In this document: positions 47,318 through 56,336 of the stretch, one piece after another
Layout of the letters: each line of letters opens with the position of its first letter
Numbering within the stretch: the stretch's first letter is position 1
Assembly (NCBI RefSeq): GCF_039536765.1
Contig: NZ_BAAAZF010000001.1
Coordinates: forward strand, 682,001-746,000
DNA length: 64,000 bases
Direction of reading: 5' to 3'
DNA from: Parerythrobacter jejuensis
GTDB taxonomy: Bacteria > Pseudomonadota > Alphaproteobacteria > Sphingomonadales > Sphingomonadaceae
Notes under the pieces: generated by a model
The model's input: only the letters and a program-made list of their open reading frames with translations
What the model was told of the DNA's origin: nothing
Database searches by the model: none
Translations under genes and position numbers: made by a program

Positions 47318-47964
47318 AGACGCTCTGGAAACATGCTCTCGCCCTTGTCGCGATGTTGTCCACGCCAGCACTGGCCGCACAAGACAGCGCGCCGAACCCG
47401 CCACCGCAACCGGAGTTCGAAACCGTTGATATCGTGCTGGAGACGACGTTGGGGGACATCACGATTGCGCTGGAAACCGAGCGCGCACCGATAACGGCGG
47501 CCAATTTTCTGCGCTATGTCGATCAGAAGCGCTTTGATGGCATCGTCTTCTATCGGGCTATGACACTGGGCCGGGGCGATGAACCCAACGGGCTGGTCCA
47601 GGCCGGTACACAATGGGACCCGGACCGTATCCTCGATCCCATCCCGCACGAGCCCACCACGCAGACGGGCCTGACCCATACCAATGGCGCTCTGTCCATG
47701 GCGATGGGCGAACCAGGCACCGCCAATGGCGATTGGTCGATCATGGTCGGCGACCAGACCGGAATGGACGCGAACCCCGAGGCGACCGATCCGATCTGGC
47801 AAAACGGCTATGCGGCATTCGGCTATGTCACGGCGGGGATGGATGTCGTGAAGGCGATCCACGCCGCACCGACCGATCCCGACAAGGGCGAAGGCTGGAT
47901 GAAAGGCCAGATGCTGGCCGACCCGGTCACCATCGTGACAGCGCGGCGCGCTGGGCCAGAGTAA
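47314..47964 (+). CDS. Periplasmic cyclophilin-type peptidyl-prolyl isomerase
   Basis: A 216-aa PPIase with signal peptide MKTLWKHALALVAMLSTPALAAQ and cyclophilin motifs: VLETTLGDITIALE, FDGIVFYRAM (arginine of the active site), GLVQAGTQWD and LSMAMGEPGTANGDWSIMVGD. The usual FFI-type motif is changed to WSIMV, so kinetic competence is uncertain. It assists folding of envelope proteins. The start overlaps the preceding TPR-like gene by 4 bp. It converges with the C13 peptidase gene with only 3 bp between. Confidence 0.9.
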   Translation: MKTLWKHALALVAMLSTPALAAQDSAPNPPPQPEFETVDIVLETTLGDITIALETERAPITAANFLRYVDQKRFDGIVFYRAMTLGRGDEPNGLVQAGTQWDPDRILDPIPHEPTTQTGLTHTNGALSMAMGEPGTANGDWSIMVGDQTGMDANPEATDPIWQNGYAAFGYVTAGMDVVKAIHAAPTDPDKGEGWMKGQMLADPVTIVTARRAGPE

Positions 47965-47967
47965 GAA

Positions 47968-48975
47968 CTATTCCTTGAAAGAAGGCTGCCCGACCGGCTC
48001 GGTCGCTGTCGCAGGCATCGCGGCTTCCAAGCTGGTGAGCCACTCGGCAACATTCTCGCCAATCACTACTTGCGGAAGCGATGGCCGCAGGCGGCTGCTT
48101 TTTTCCCACTTGGCAATTTCCAGCTGTGCCTCGCGCGAGGCATCGGACAGGTTGACCGGCTTGCGCAGAGCCCGGTTGATCAAGGCGTCTCCGAAATAGG
48201 TCCAGTCATTCTCCGCCCGGCACCCGAATGACGGGCGCTCGGCATGTGCCGCCGTCAGGATCGCGGTGTCCGCACTCTTCAAAGGCTCCACGAACACGCC
48301 GGAATAGCAGGCACTTATCATCAGGATGCGCCGCTTGATCTCCAATTCTTCGAGTATCTTAAACAACCGTTTGGGCGAGAGGATGCCATAGCCGGTATCG
48401 CCATAGTGATAAGCCACGCCCATCGGCAGGCCATGGCTGGTTGAATAAAGGACCAGCACGTCCTCCTCCGGATCCATCAGCTCTGCGATCCGGGCCAACC
48501 CCAGTGTCAGCGCAGTGATCGAACCTTGCGGCAGATTGTCTCCGCCGCGCCCATCCGGCCCCGCCAGCACCAGCGTGCGTCCGTCGGCACCATAACGCCG
48601 GCCAAGAACCCGCCCTGCCTCGCGCGTTTCGCGCGAAAAGACCGGATCACTATCGAGCGCCACCGTCAGGACATAGGCATCGACCGTGCCGGGCCGATGC
48701 GGCTGAAGCTCTGCCAACGCCGCATCAAGCCGACGCCGCTCCTGCAAAATATCCTGCACCGACAGATTGCGCCGCAATTCCGGCCCCAAGGCCAGGCTCC
48801 TCTGCACCGCATCACGCGCTGCGCCACTGCCCAATCCGGGCCATGGCTGCGTGTGTTCAGGGGGTTGGTCGGGCACAGGCTCGGGCTGAGCCTGGGCTAC
48901 TGACATTGTCGCAAAACCGCCCACAATCATAGCGAGGCAGAGAGGCGTTATCGCGACGAGTCTGGTCCAAGACAT
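47968..48975 (-). CDS. Secreted C13 (legumain/caspase-like) cysteine peptidase
   Basis: A 335-aa protein with a signal peptide (about 1-30, ending SVAQAQ). The caspase-haemoglobinase fold is shown by VLVLYSTSHGLPMG (catalytic H181) and RILMISACYSGVFVEPL (catalytic C223), followed by ADTAILTAAHAERPSFGC. Eukaryotic C13 members are legumain and the GPI transamidase; bacterial ones have no established role. It is monocistronic by layout, with 112 bp upstream. Periplasmic processing of proteins is the simplest guess. Confidence 0.87.
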   Translation of the reverse strand: MSWTRLVAITPLCLAMIVGGFATMSVAQAQPEPVPDQPPEHTQPWPGLGSGAARDAVQRSLALGPELRRNLSVQDILQERRRLDAALAELQPHRPGTVDAYVLTVALDSDPVFSRETREAGRVLGRRYGADGRTLVLAGPDGRGGDNLPQGSITALTLGLARIAELMDPEEDVLVLYSTSHGLPMGVAYHYGDTGYGILSPKRLFKILEELEIKRRILMISACYSGVFVEPLKSADTAILTAAHAERPSFGCRAENDWTYFGDALINRALRKPVNLSDASREAQLEIAKWEKSSRLRPSLPQVVIGENVAEWLTSLEAAMPATATEPVGQPSFKE

Positions 48976-49087
48976 TCAAGTGGCAGACTGCCCCTTGAAT
49001 GCTCGTGGCGTCAAGAGGGCTTACCTGAGTGGCAAAATTGCCCTTCTAATATGGACCCCATCACCAATTTCGACGGTTCGGAACCCT

Positions 49088-49624
49088 TTAGACTGAGCGC
49101 AAGACCCCATTCCTGTACCGCGTTAGATCGACCGCCATCTGCGCGGGACGAAAGCCCTCGCCTTGCAGCAGCCGTTTCCAATCGGCGGCATGATCGAAAT
49201 GCTGCAGCTGACGATGGTAGTAGTTGATGTATTCCAACACTGCGAGCGCCGCCGCAATGCTCGCAGTGCAGCGATCACCGAATGAGGCTGACATCGAAGG
49301 ATACAGCCAGCTAATGAGGCAGAGCGCCGCCACGCTGAAACTGCTTACGGCGAGAGGCCACTGGAGCTTGGCCGCGAGTGCCATGGTGCGAAACAGCGGC
49401 GTATGCAGCCCTTGGACACTCAGCAGCTTGGCCCGCCAATACAGACCGCCGATCACCAGCAAGCCTGCCATGGGCACAATCGAGATGAAGCTGAGCCAGC
49501 CGAGCGAGTAGCCCTGTATATAGGACAAGGCGATCATCGCTGCCGGAAGCAGGAGGACGTTACCGAGCTCCATTTTCCAATAGCCACTCAGCCGATCAAC
49601 GATTGCCGACTTGCGATTGCTCAT
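49088..49624 (-). CDS. Membrane protein, unknown function
   Basis: A 178-aa protein with four hydrophobic helices (about 20-40, 44-62, 85-105, 115-130) and a C-terminal soluble tail (YINYYHRQLQHFDHAADWKRLL) rich in aromatic and histidine residues. I do not recognise it. The ATG at 49624 starts MSNRKSAIVDR; a longer frame to 49681 would overlap sdhA. It occupies the position directly after sdhA (19-bp gap) where sdhB would be expected. Confidence 0.75.
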   Translation of the reverse strand: MSNRKSAIVDRLSGYWKMELGNVLLLPAAMIALSYIQGYSLGWLSFISIVPMAGLLVIGGLYWRAKLLSVQGLHTPLFRTMALAAKLQWPLAVSSFSVAALCLISWLYPSMSASFGDRCTASIAAALAVLEYINYYHRQLQHFDHAADWKRLLQGEGFRPAQMAVDLTRYRNGVLRSV

Positions 49625-49643
49625 AGCTTGCCGGCAGTTTTGC

Positions 49644-51491
49644 CTAGTACACCCGCTTCTTCGGCTTGATGTACTCCGCATCGTCGGTCAGCGTGTATTC
49701 GTGGACCGGGCGGTAGTCGATTTTCATATCGCCTTTGCCGCTGCCCTTGGCGCCGCCGCCCCAGCCGTCAAACCAGGTGATGGTGTGCTTCATCCATTCC
49801 TTGTCGTCACGATCGGGGAAGTCCTCATGCGCGTGCGCGCCGCGGCTTTCCTTGCGGTTTTCCGCGCTGGCGATGGTGACATTGGCCTGCGCCATCAGGT
49901 TGTCGAGCTCGAGCGTTTCGATCAGGTCGCTGTTCCAGATCAGCGAGCGGTCTGACACGGCAATATCGGCCATGCTTGTGTTGACTTCTGCCAGCAGATC
50001 CTTGCCTTCGGCCAGCAGCTTGCTGTCGCGGAACACTGCGGCGTGTTTCTGCATGCCCTTTTGCATGTTCTCGCGGATTTTGGCGGTCGGCGTACCACCC
50101 GACGCATGGCGGAAATGGTCGACCCGCGACAGGGCCAGTTCAGCACTGTCAGCCGGTAGCGCATCATGCGCGGCATTCGGCTTGAGGTTTTCTTTCAGGT
50201 GCAGACCGGTCGCACGGCCAAACACCACCAGATCGATCAGCGAGTTGGAGCCAAGCCGGTTGGCACCGTGCACTGATACGCAGGCAGCTTCGCCGACAGC
50301 GTAGAGGCCGGGCACGACGTGATCAGGATCATCCTTCTTTCCGGAGGTGACCTGCCCGTGATAATTGCACGGAATCCCGCCCATGTTGTAATGCACCGTC
50401 GGGGTGACTGGCAGCGGCTGGCGGGTCAGGTCGACGCCGGCGAAAATCTTGCCGCTTTCGGTGATGCCGGGCAGCCGTTCAGCCAGAACCTTGGGATCGA
50501 TGTGGTCGAGGTGCAGGTGGATGTGATCGCCATCCGCGCCCTGTCCGCGCCCTTCGCGCATTTCCAGCGCCATCGAGCGGGAGACAACATCGCGACTGGC
50601 GAGATCCTTCGCACTCGGCGCATAGCGTTCCATGAAACGCTCGCCTTCGGAGTTGGTGAGATAGCCGCCCTCGCCGCGAGCACCCTCTGTGATGAGGACG
50701 CCGGCGCCATAAATGCCGGTCGGGTGGAACTGGACGAATTCCATGTCCTGCAAAGGCAGGCCAGCGCGCAGCACCATGCCGCCGCCATCGCCGGTGCAGG
50801 TGTGGGCGCTGGTCGCGGTGTAGTAGCACCGGCCATAGCCGCCGGTCGCCAGAACCACGGCATGCGCCTTGAAGCGGTGGATGGTGCCGTCATCCAGGCA
50901 CATCGCGATCACGCCGCGGCATTTGGGGCCGTCGGGCGTGTCTTCCATGATCAGGTCGAGCGCGAAATACTCGATGAAGAAGTCGGCGTCATATTTCAGG
51001 CTCTGCTGATAGAGCGCGTGCAGCATGGCGTGGCCGGTGCGGTCGGCCGCGGCGCAGGTGCGCTGCACGGGCGGACCATCACCCATGTTCTGCATGTGAC
51101 CGCCAAACGGGCGCTGGTAAATCGTGCCGTCTTCATTGCGGCTGAAAGGCACGCCAGCATGTTCCAGCTCGTACACTGCGGCGGGGGCTTCGCGCGCGAG
51201 ATACTCGATCGCGTCCTGGTCACCCAGCCAGTCGGCACCCTTCACCGTGTCATACATATGCCATGACCAGTGATCGGGCGTGTTGTTGCCGAGCGAAGCG
51301 GCGATGCCGCCTTGTGCCGCCACTGTGTGGCTTCGGGTCGGGAAAACCTTGGAGATATTGGCTGTCTTGAGCCCTGCCTCGGCCGCGCCCATCGTAGCGC
51401 GCAGGCCCGAACCGCCGGCACCCACGACGACAACGTCAAAAGTGTGATCGATTATCTGGTAAGCAGGAACGGTGTTGGTATCGGACGCCAT
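49644..51491 (-). CDS. sdhA: Succinate dehydrogenase flavoprotein subunit
   Basis: FAD subunit of complex II (615 aa), oxidising succinate to fumarate. FAD fold [17 protein letters not shown], the covalent-FAD histidine in [10 protein letters not shown], active-site segments [21 protein letters not shown] and the C-terminal [14 protein letters not shown] and KKRVY. The start overlaps the sdhD stop by 1 bp. Confidence 0.97.
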   Translation of the reverse strand: MASDTNTVPAYQIIDHTFDVVVVGAGGSGLRATMGAAEAGLKTANISKVFPTRSHTVAAQGGIAASLGNNTPDHWSWHMYDTVKGADWLGDQDAIEYLAREAPAAVYELEHAGVPFSRNEDGTIYQRPFGGHMQNMGDGPPVQRTCAAADRTGHAMLHALYQQSLKYDADFFIEYFALDLIMEDTPDGPKCRGVIAMCLDDGTIHRFKAHAVVLATGGYGRCYYTATSAHTCTGDGGGMVLRAGLPLQDMEFVQFHPTGIYGAGVLITEGARGEGGYLTNSEGERFMERYAPSAKDLASRDVVSRSMALEMREGRGQGADGDHIHLHLDHIDPKVLAERLPGITESGKIFAGVDLTRQPLPVTPTVHYNMGGIPCNYHGQVTSGKKDDPDHVVPGLYAVGEAACVSVHGANRLGSNSLIDLVVFGRATGLHLKENLKPNAAHDALPADSAELALSRVDHFRHASGGTPTAKIRENMQKGMQKHAAVFRDSKLLAEGKDLLAEVNTSMADIAVSDRSLIWNSDLIETLELDNLMAQANVTIASAENRKESRGAHAHEDFPDRDDKEWMKHTITWFDGWGGGAKGSGKGDMKIDYRPVHEYTLTDDAEYIKPKKRVY

Positions 51492-51889
51492 CAGGCGGCA
51501 CCTCCGGTAACAGGGGCAAGAGCAAGGCGGGCGACGCAGAAGATGCCGAAGACACCGCCTGCGATCACGGCCAGATTAAGAGCAGCAAGCGTGGCAAATT
51601 TCAGGCCGGCTTCGTGGACGTAATCCTCGATCAGCACGGTCAGGCCGAGCCGGGCGTGCCAGAAGATGCTGACAATCAGCAGAACCATGGCCGCCGCCGG
51701 GATCGGCTGGGCGAGCCAGCTGCTGACGGTCTCATAGCCAAGATCCGGCAGCAGGATGAAGCTGGTCAAAAGCCACAGCGCCAACACCAGATTGCCAATC
51801 GCGGTGAGGCGGTGGACGACCCAGTGATGCGCGCCCTCTTTGGCAGAGCCGAGGCCGCGAACACGGCCGATGGAAGTTCCGTTACCCAT
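51491..51889 (-). CDS. sdhD: Succinate dehydrogenase membrane anchor subunit
   Basis: A 132-aa protein with three hydrophobic helices and the haem/quinone-site motif [31 protein letters not shown] at the N-terminus is characteristic. It anchors SdhAB to the membrane with SdhC. Confidence 0.93.
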   Translation of the reverse strand: MGNGTSIGRVRGLGSAKEGAHHWVVHRLTAIGNLVLALWLLTSFILLPDLGYETVSSWLAQPIPAAAMVLLIVSIFWHARLGLTVLIEDYVHEAGLKFATLAALNLAVIAGGVFGIFCVARLALAPVTGGAA

Positions 51890-51900
51890 GGTTCAGTACC

Positions 51901-52281
51901 TCAGCGCAGCAGGATGAGGGCCCAGAAGCCCGCAGTCAGAAGAATGGCGATAATCGGCGAAGCGATCGACCAGAACCGGTTGGTATCCAGTTCATACCCG
52001 GCACCGATATCCAGTACGAAGTGACGCAGCCCGCTCATCATATGGGTGAAGAAGGCCCAGCTCAGGCCGATCAGCACGAAATAGCCGAGCGGGGTCGTGG
52101 CCAGGAAAGAGAAGGTCTCGTACGCCTCCGGCCCACTGGCCAATGCGCCCAGCCACCACAGGAATACCCCGAGGCCGACAAGTGCCATCCCGTCGCCCGT
52201 GATACGGTGCAGGATGGAGACCAGCATATGCGGGCCCCATTTCCAGATTTGCAGATGCGGTGAAAGTGGGCGGTTGGCCAT
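51901..52281 (-). CDS. sdhC: Succinate dehydrogenase cytochrome b556 subunit
   Basis: A 126-aa membrane subunit. NRPLSPHLQIWKWGPHMLVSILHRITG at the N-terminus (given here as the SPHLQ, SILHRITG elements) and SGLRHFVLDIG carry the quinone-site serine/arginine and the haem histidine. I start at ATG 52281, which gives the usual MANRPLSPH; the frame is open to 52323. Eleven bp separate it from sdhD. Confidence 0.93.
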   Translation of the reverse strand: MANRPLSPHLQIWKWGPHMLVSILHRITGDGMALVGLGVFLWWLGALASGPEAYETFSFLATTPLGYFVLIGLSWAFFTHMMSGLRHFVLDIGAGYELDTNRFWSIASPIIAILLTAGFWALILLR

Positions 52282-52456
52282 AAAACGTCTGTCCCGAAAA
52301 ATACCGGTGAATTGCGCACCCACTTAGCGAAAGTGCGCGCGCACGCAAGGATGGGCTTTTGGTTGTATCCCTGTTTTGCCCCCGGCGACCTGCCCCAGAA
52401 CCGGGTTGTCCGTCAACGCTCGACAGCACGGCCGATTTCTGTGATTTGCCGGAAGC

Positions 52457-53167
52457 ATGACGACTATCCTTCTGACCGGATCGAGCCGCGGCATAGGTGC
52501 GGCAACCCGCGACGCGCTGGCCGAGCGTGGTGCCAAAGTGATCGGCCACTCCACCAAAGGGGCAAATGAAGGTGAAATTGCCGCCGATTTTACCGAGCCC
52601 GTCGCCCCCCAGATGCTGTGGCAGGACGCGCTTGTCCAAGCGGGCGGCACGATCGACGTGCTGATCAACAATGCCGGGCTGTTCGATCCCAACCCGCTAA
52701 ATTCCGCCGACATCCGGTGGCTGGATGCGTGGGAAGATACCTTGCGGATCAACCTGACGGCTTCTGCCCAGCTGAGCCGGTTCGCGGTGCAGCATTGGCT
52801 CGAACGTGGGGTTGAAGGCCGGATCGTCCACATAGCCAGCCGCGCAGGGCATCGCGGCGATTCCCCCGCGCACTGGCATTACGCCGCCGCAAAGGGAGGC
52901 ATGCTGGCCATGCACAAGACCATTGCCCGCGCCTATGCCAGCGAGGGCATCCTCAGCTACGCCATCACCCCCGGCTTTACCGATACCGCCATGGCGGGCG
53001 ATTATCTTGATAGCCGCGGTGGGCCGGGCCTGTTGGCCGATATCCCCCTTGGCCGCGTGGCCGAGCCGGAAGAAATCGCCACGATCGCTTCCTGGTGCGC
53101 GCTCGACGCCCCACCCAGCCTGACCGGTGCAACTCTCGACGCAAATGGAGCAAGCTATGTTCGCTAG
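52457..53167 (+). CDS. SDR-family oxidoreductase (FabG-like)
   Basis: A 236-aa NAD(P)-dependent short-chain dehydrogenase with TGSSRGIGAATRDAL, INNAGLFDP, catalytic HYAAAKGG and the C-terminal GATLDANGASYVR. The final block is that of 3-oxoacyl-ACP reductase-like SDRs; the substrate is unknown. Its stop overlaps the beta-lactamase start by 11 bp, so the two are co-translated. Confidence 0.9.
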   Translation: MTTILLTGSSRGIGAATRDALAERGAKVIGHSTKGANEGEIAADFTEPVAPQMLWQDALVQAGGTIDVLINNAGLFDPNPLNSADIRWLDAWEDTLRINLTASAQLSRFAVQHWLERGVEGRIVHIASRAGHRGDSPAHWHYAAAKGGMLAMHKTIARAYASEGILSYAITPGFTDTAMAGDYLDSRGGPGLLADIPLGRVAEPEEIATIASWCALDAPPSLTGATLDANGASYVR

Positions 53168-54065
53168 GAGAGCATTTGTCGCACTCGCCTTCGTCGCCTT
53201 GGCCGGATGCCATACCGCAAGCGGAGGAACCGCGGTTCCGCTCGATCTCGATACGATGGAGGAATTCGCGGCCTCCTGCGAACCATGGGACACTTGGTCA
53301 AAACCAGGCCCGATCTTCGCCGTGGACGACGATGTTTACGGCGGAACCCGCTATGTCGGCAGCTGCGGGATCACTATGCTGGCTGTCCACACCGATGACG
53401 GGGTGGTTCTGCTCGATACAGGCGAAGCGCAGTTCCATGATCAGTTGATCACCAATCTTGGCCGTGCGGGCATCAAGCCTGCCGATGTGAAGTATATCCT
53501 CACCAGCCATGAGCATTACGACCATGTCGGCGGGCTTGCCGCTATGCAGAATGCAACGGGCGCGCGGATTGTCACAAGCGAACCGGCCAAACCGGTCATC
53601 GAGAGCGGTAAGCTTGCCACGGACGATCCGCAATCCGGCATGCACGACCCGATGGAACCGGCGCGCGTCTGGCAGACAGTGGGAGACGGCGAGACCCTCG
53701 ATCTCGATGGCAAATCATTCATGGCCATTGCCGTTCCCGGTCACACACCCGGGGCCTTGGCGTGGCAGTGGGAAACACAGATCGGCAGCCGCCGCGTTAC
53801 CATTGTCTATGCGGATAGCCTTTCGCCGGTCAGCGGCGACGCGTACAAATTCTCGGCAAACCCTGACTATGTTGCACAATATCGCGCCGGGTTGGAGCGA
53901 TTGCGCGCAGCGGATTGTGATATCCTGCTGACACCGCACCCGAGCGCGAGCAAAATGCTCGAGCGCGCGGCTTCCGGCAGTCTGGTAGGCGGGATGACCT
54001 GCACCGAATATGCCGACAGTATTGAACAACGCCTCGACAAAAGGCTGGCCGAGGAAGCGGAGTGA
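53157..54065 (+). CDS. Subclass B3 metallo-beta-lactamase, lipoprotein
   Basis: A 302-aa protein with signal and lipobox LAGC (C18). All six zinc ligands of the B3 subclass can be read: H118, H120, D122 and H123 in SHEHYDHVGG, H196 in PGHTPG and H261 in LTPHPS; S221 in ADSLSP replaces the B1 cysteine, as in B3 enzymes. B3 beta-lactamases have been described from Erythrobacter species. It probably hydrolyses beta-lactams in the periplasm, though quorum-lactone or other hydrolase roles occur in relatives. The ATG at 53157 starts a clean signal peptide. It lies between an SDR gene (11-bp overlap) and prmA (4-bp overlap), a chromosomal rather than cassette context. No BlaI-type operator is seen upstream. 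Confidence 0.88.
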   Translation: MFARRAFVALAFVALAGCHTASGGTAVPLDLDTMEEFAASCEPWDTWSKPGPIFAVDDDVYGGTRYVGSCGITMLAVHTDDGVVLLDTGEAQFHDQLITNLGRAGIKPADVKYILTSHEHYDHVGGLAAMQNATGARIVTSEPAKPVIESGKLATDDPQSGMHDPMEPARVWQTVGDGETLDLDGKSFMAIAVPGHTPGALAWQWETQIGSRRVTIVYADSLSPVSGDAYKFSANPDYVAQYRAGLERLRAADCDILLTPHPSASKMLERAASGSLVGGMTCTEYADSIEQRLDKRLAEEAE

Positions 54066-54967
54066 GCACGTCGTGGAAAATCACGGCCTTCGCGCCCAAG
54101 CCCGCGGTCCAGGCCGCGCTGTTGGCACAGGACGCGATCGAGGATTGGGACTATGACCTTGTCATCTCGGGTAGCGAAGTGGCCGAGGATACGCCCGACG
54201 ACTGGGTGCTGGAGGCTTGGTTTCCCCGCAAGCCGGGCAAGGCACAACAGAATGCGTTGAAGAACCTGTTCGAGGGCACACCGCCCGAATTTCAGGTGGA
54301 GAAACTGCCAGATCAGGATTGGGTGACGCTCAGCCAGCTGGGTGTCGATCCGATCCGCGCTGGCCGTTTCCATGTCCACACGCCGGAACATGATGCCGAC
54401 CCTGCGCCCGGGGTGGTCAACTTTGCGATACCGGCCAGCCAGGCCTTTGGCACCGGCCAGCACGAGACGACAGCCGCCTGCCTCGCCATGCTTGACCGGA
54501 TGAAACAGCAGGGTGTGGTTGCCCGCAATATCGCGGATATCGGCACCGGCACCGGATTGCTGGCCTTTGGCGCACTCGCTCTGTGGCCGCGTGCGGTCGC
54601 CACAGCGAGCGATATCGACGCAGTCTGTGTCCCCGTGGTGGAAGAAAACTGCCGCCAGAATGGCATCAGGCTGGGCAGCGGTCGTGGGTCCCTGACCATG
54701 GTCGTTGCTGCGGGGACCGACCATCCGCTCATCCATGCTCGCGGCCCCTATGATTTGCTGATTGCCAATATTCTCGCCGGACCTCTGATCGCGCTCGCGT
54801 CGGATTTTGCAGCGCAAGTCCCTAGCGGCGGCAACTTGTTGCTGGCCGGGCTGCTCGAAACGCAGGAACGTGATGTCAGGAGAGCCTACCGTATGGCGGG
54901 CTTCCGGCTTTCACACCGGATCATCAATGGCGATTGGTCGATCCTGTGGCTGCGCAAGCGACCTTAG
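54062..54967 (+). CDS. prmA: Ribosomal protein L11 methyltransferase
   Basis: Methylates lysines of L11 (301 aa). SAM site ADIGTGTGLLAFGALAL, FGTGQHETTAACL and the active-site DLLIANILAGPLIAL are family hallmarks. The GTG start at 54062 overlaps the beta-lactamase TGA (GTGA), so it depends on coupled translation. Confidence 0.94.
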   Translation: MSTSWKITAFAPKPAVQAALLAQDAIEDWDYDLVISGSEVAEDTPDDWVLEAWFPRKPGKAQQNALKNLFEGTPPEFQVEKLPDQDWVTLSQLGVDPIRAGRFHVHTPEHDADPAPGVVNFAIPASQAFGTGQHETTAACLAMLDRMKQQGVVARNIADIGTGTGLLAFGALALWPRAVATASDIDAVCVPVVEENCRQNGIRLGSGRGSLTMVVAAGTDHPLIHARGPYDLLIANILAGPLIALASDFAAQVPSGGNLLLAGLLETQERDVRRAYRMAGFRLSHRIINGDWSILWLRKRP

Positions 54968-55172
54968 CCAGAACCAGCCAACTGCAAGAGTCCGGGCATC
55001 GGATCGTCTTGGCTGGACGACGTCCTTCCGCCACGAAAACGTACGTGCCAGACCCGGCAGCCAGCGGATCAAATTGTCGCGCCATCCCTGCACGCACTGC
55101 CAGACCGGAACTTAGACCGTCGCCAAGGTTTGGTCAGGGGTAGTCACAATTCTATCAAGCGAGACCCAGATC

Positions 55173-55844
55173 ATGGCAAAAACCCTCCTAATTACTGGCG
55201 CATCTTCGGGTATCGGTGCGGCAACGGCCAAAGCCGCTGCAAAGGCAGGCTGGAATGTCGCCCTGCTCGCCCGATCCGCCGAGTCGCTCGACACCTTGGC
55301 CGAAGAGATTGGTGACGCTGCCCTGGCCATCCCCTGTGATGTGACCGATCGCCAGGCGCTGGTCGAGGCAGTGGAACAGACCACGGCGCGTTTCGGCAAG
55401 CTCGACGCAGTTTATGCAAACGCCGGAACCGGTGTGAACAGCCCCGGGATCGAGCAGGGCGACCCGGATGAATGGCACGATCTAATTCACATCAACATCC
55501 TGGCCGTGCTTTACACCGCGCACGCCACTCTGCCCGAATTGCGCAAGACCAAGGGGCAATTCATCGTCACCGGATCCAAGGCCGGCCGCGAACATTTCAA
55601 AGGCTCGGTCTACAGCGCGACAAAATGGTTTGTGCACGGCTTTGCTGGCAATCTGGCGGAAGAAATGCGCGAATTTGGCGGGCGCTGCTGCGTGATATCG
55701 CCGGGCATGGTCAACACCGCGTTTTTCGATGAACCCAAGCCAAGCAAACTTCAGCCCGAGGATATCGCCGATGCGGTGGTATTCACTTTGGAGCAGCCCG
55801 ACACGTCATCTGTACGTGAAATTCACCTGATGCCCAACGACTGA
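55173..55844 (+). CDS. SDR-family oxidoreductase
   Basis: A 223-aa short-chain dehydrogenase/reductase: TGASSGIGAATAKAA, YANAGTGVNSPG, the serine in VTGSKAGREH and catalytic YSATKWFVHGF. It resembles the YdfG-type serine/3-hydroxy acid dehydrogenases. There is a 205-bp gap after prmA; in it I see no RNA gene or clear ORF, only a possible promoter near 55130-55160. Confidence 0.9.
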   Translation: MAKTLLITGASSGIGAATAKAAAKAGWNVALLARSAESLDTLAEEIGDAALAIPCDVTDRQALVEAVEQTTARFGKLDAVYANAGTGVNSPGIEQGDPDEWHDLIHINILAVLYTAHATLPELRKTKGQFIVTGSKAGREHFKGSVYSATKWFVHGFAGNLAEEMREFGGRCCVISPGMVNTAFFDEPKPSKLQPEDIADAVVFTLEQPDTSSVREIHLMPND

Positions 55845-55856
55845 TCGCTATTGGGC
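55832..55856. terminator. Weak hairpin at a convergent junction
   Basis: GCCCAA (55832-55837) pairs with TTGGGC (55851-55856), with CGA/TCG extending inside. It straddles the stops of the SDR gene and the CinA-like gene. There is no T-run, so any terminator role is tentative. Confidence 0.3.
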
Positions 55857-56336
55857 GAGGCGCTGTTCCAGAAAGTCCAAGGCAGCGCGGGTGAAGGCTT
55901 CCATATTGGCTATCCGCGCGTCGCTTTCAGTTTGGGTGATGTGGGTCCACGCGCCATCCGGGCTGACCACTGCGGCGCAACTGGTGCCCGCAGGTGTACC
56001 GCTGGGATGGCTGCTGCCGCCAACGGAGCCACTTTCCGCCAGCCCCCAATCCGCCTGAAAGTTGTCCCGGATGGAGCGCGCCTGCAGCAGCGCATACTCC
56101 TCACTCGCCCCGCGCATCCCGCGATAGGCCTCGCGCGGCTGGGCAAACAGGACGTCCCTGGCCCGTAGCGAATAGACCACCGCGCCTCCGACAAAGAAAT
56201 CGAGCGCGCCGGGAACGGTCAGCAAGGAGGCTGCGATCATGCCGCCGGTCGCCCCATCTGCGACCGCGATTTTCTCGTCCCGCTCTCTTAGCAAGCCTGC
56301 GATACGGAGGGCTTGGGGGTGAAGGTCGCGCAGCAT
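55848..56336 (-). CDS. CinA-like protein lacking the catalytic serine motif
   Basis: A 162-aa protein with the fold segments of the CinA C-terminal (nicotinamide mononucleotide deamidase) domain: IAVADGATGGMIAASLLTVPGALDFFVGG (read as ADGATGG, LTVPGALDFF, GGAVVYS). In active enzymes the first block is AESCTGG with a nucleophilic serine; here it is ADGATGG, and the usual lysine after VVYS is not evident. It is therefore probably inactive or re-purposed. It overlaps the class A beta-lactamase-like gene by 1 bp and ends the minus-strand series. Confidence 0.7.
   Translation of the reverse strand: MLRDLHPQALRIAGLLRERDEKIAVADGATGGMIAASLLTVPGALDFFVGGAVVYSLRARDVLFAQPREAYRGMRGASEEYALLQARSIRDNFQADWGLAESGSVGGSSHPSGTPAGTSCAAVVSPDGAWTHITQTESDARIANMEAFTRAALDFLEQRLAQ

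Noticed and set aside
52321-52335. Small hairpin CACTT-AGCGA-AAGTG upstream of sdhC
   Set aside because: Only a 5-bp stem; too weak to call a regulatory element without comparative data.
54911-55093. A 60-codon minus-strand frame starting MQGWRDNLIRWLPG, overlapping the prmA 3' end and filling most of the prmA-SDR gap
   Set aside because: The composition looks protein-like at the start, but it has no ribosome site and overlaps prmA in antisense. I could not support it as a gene.
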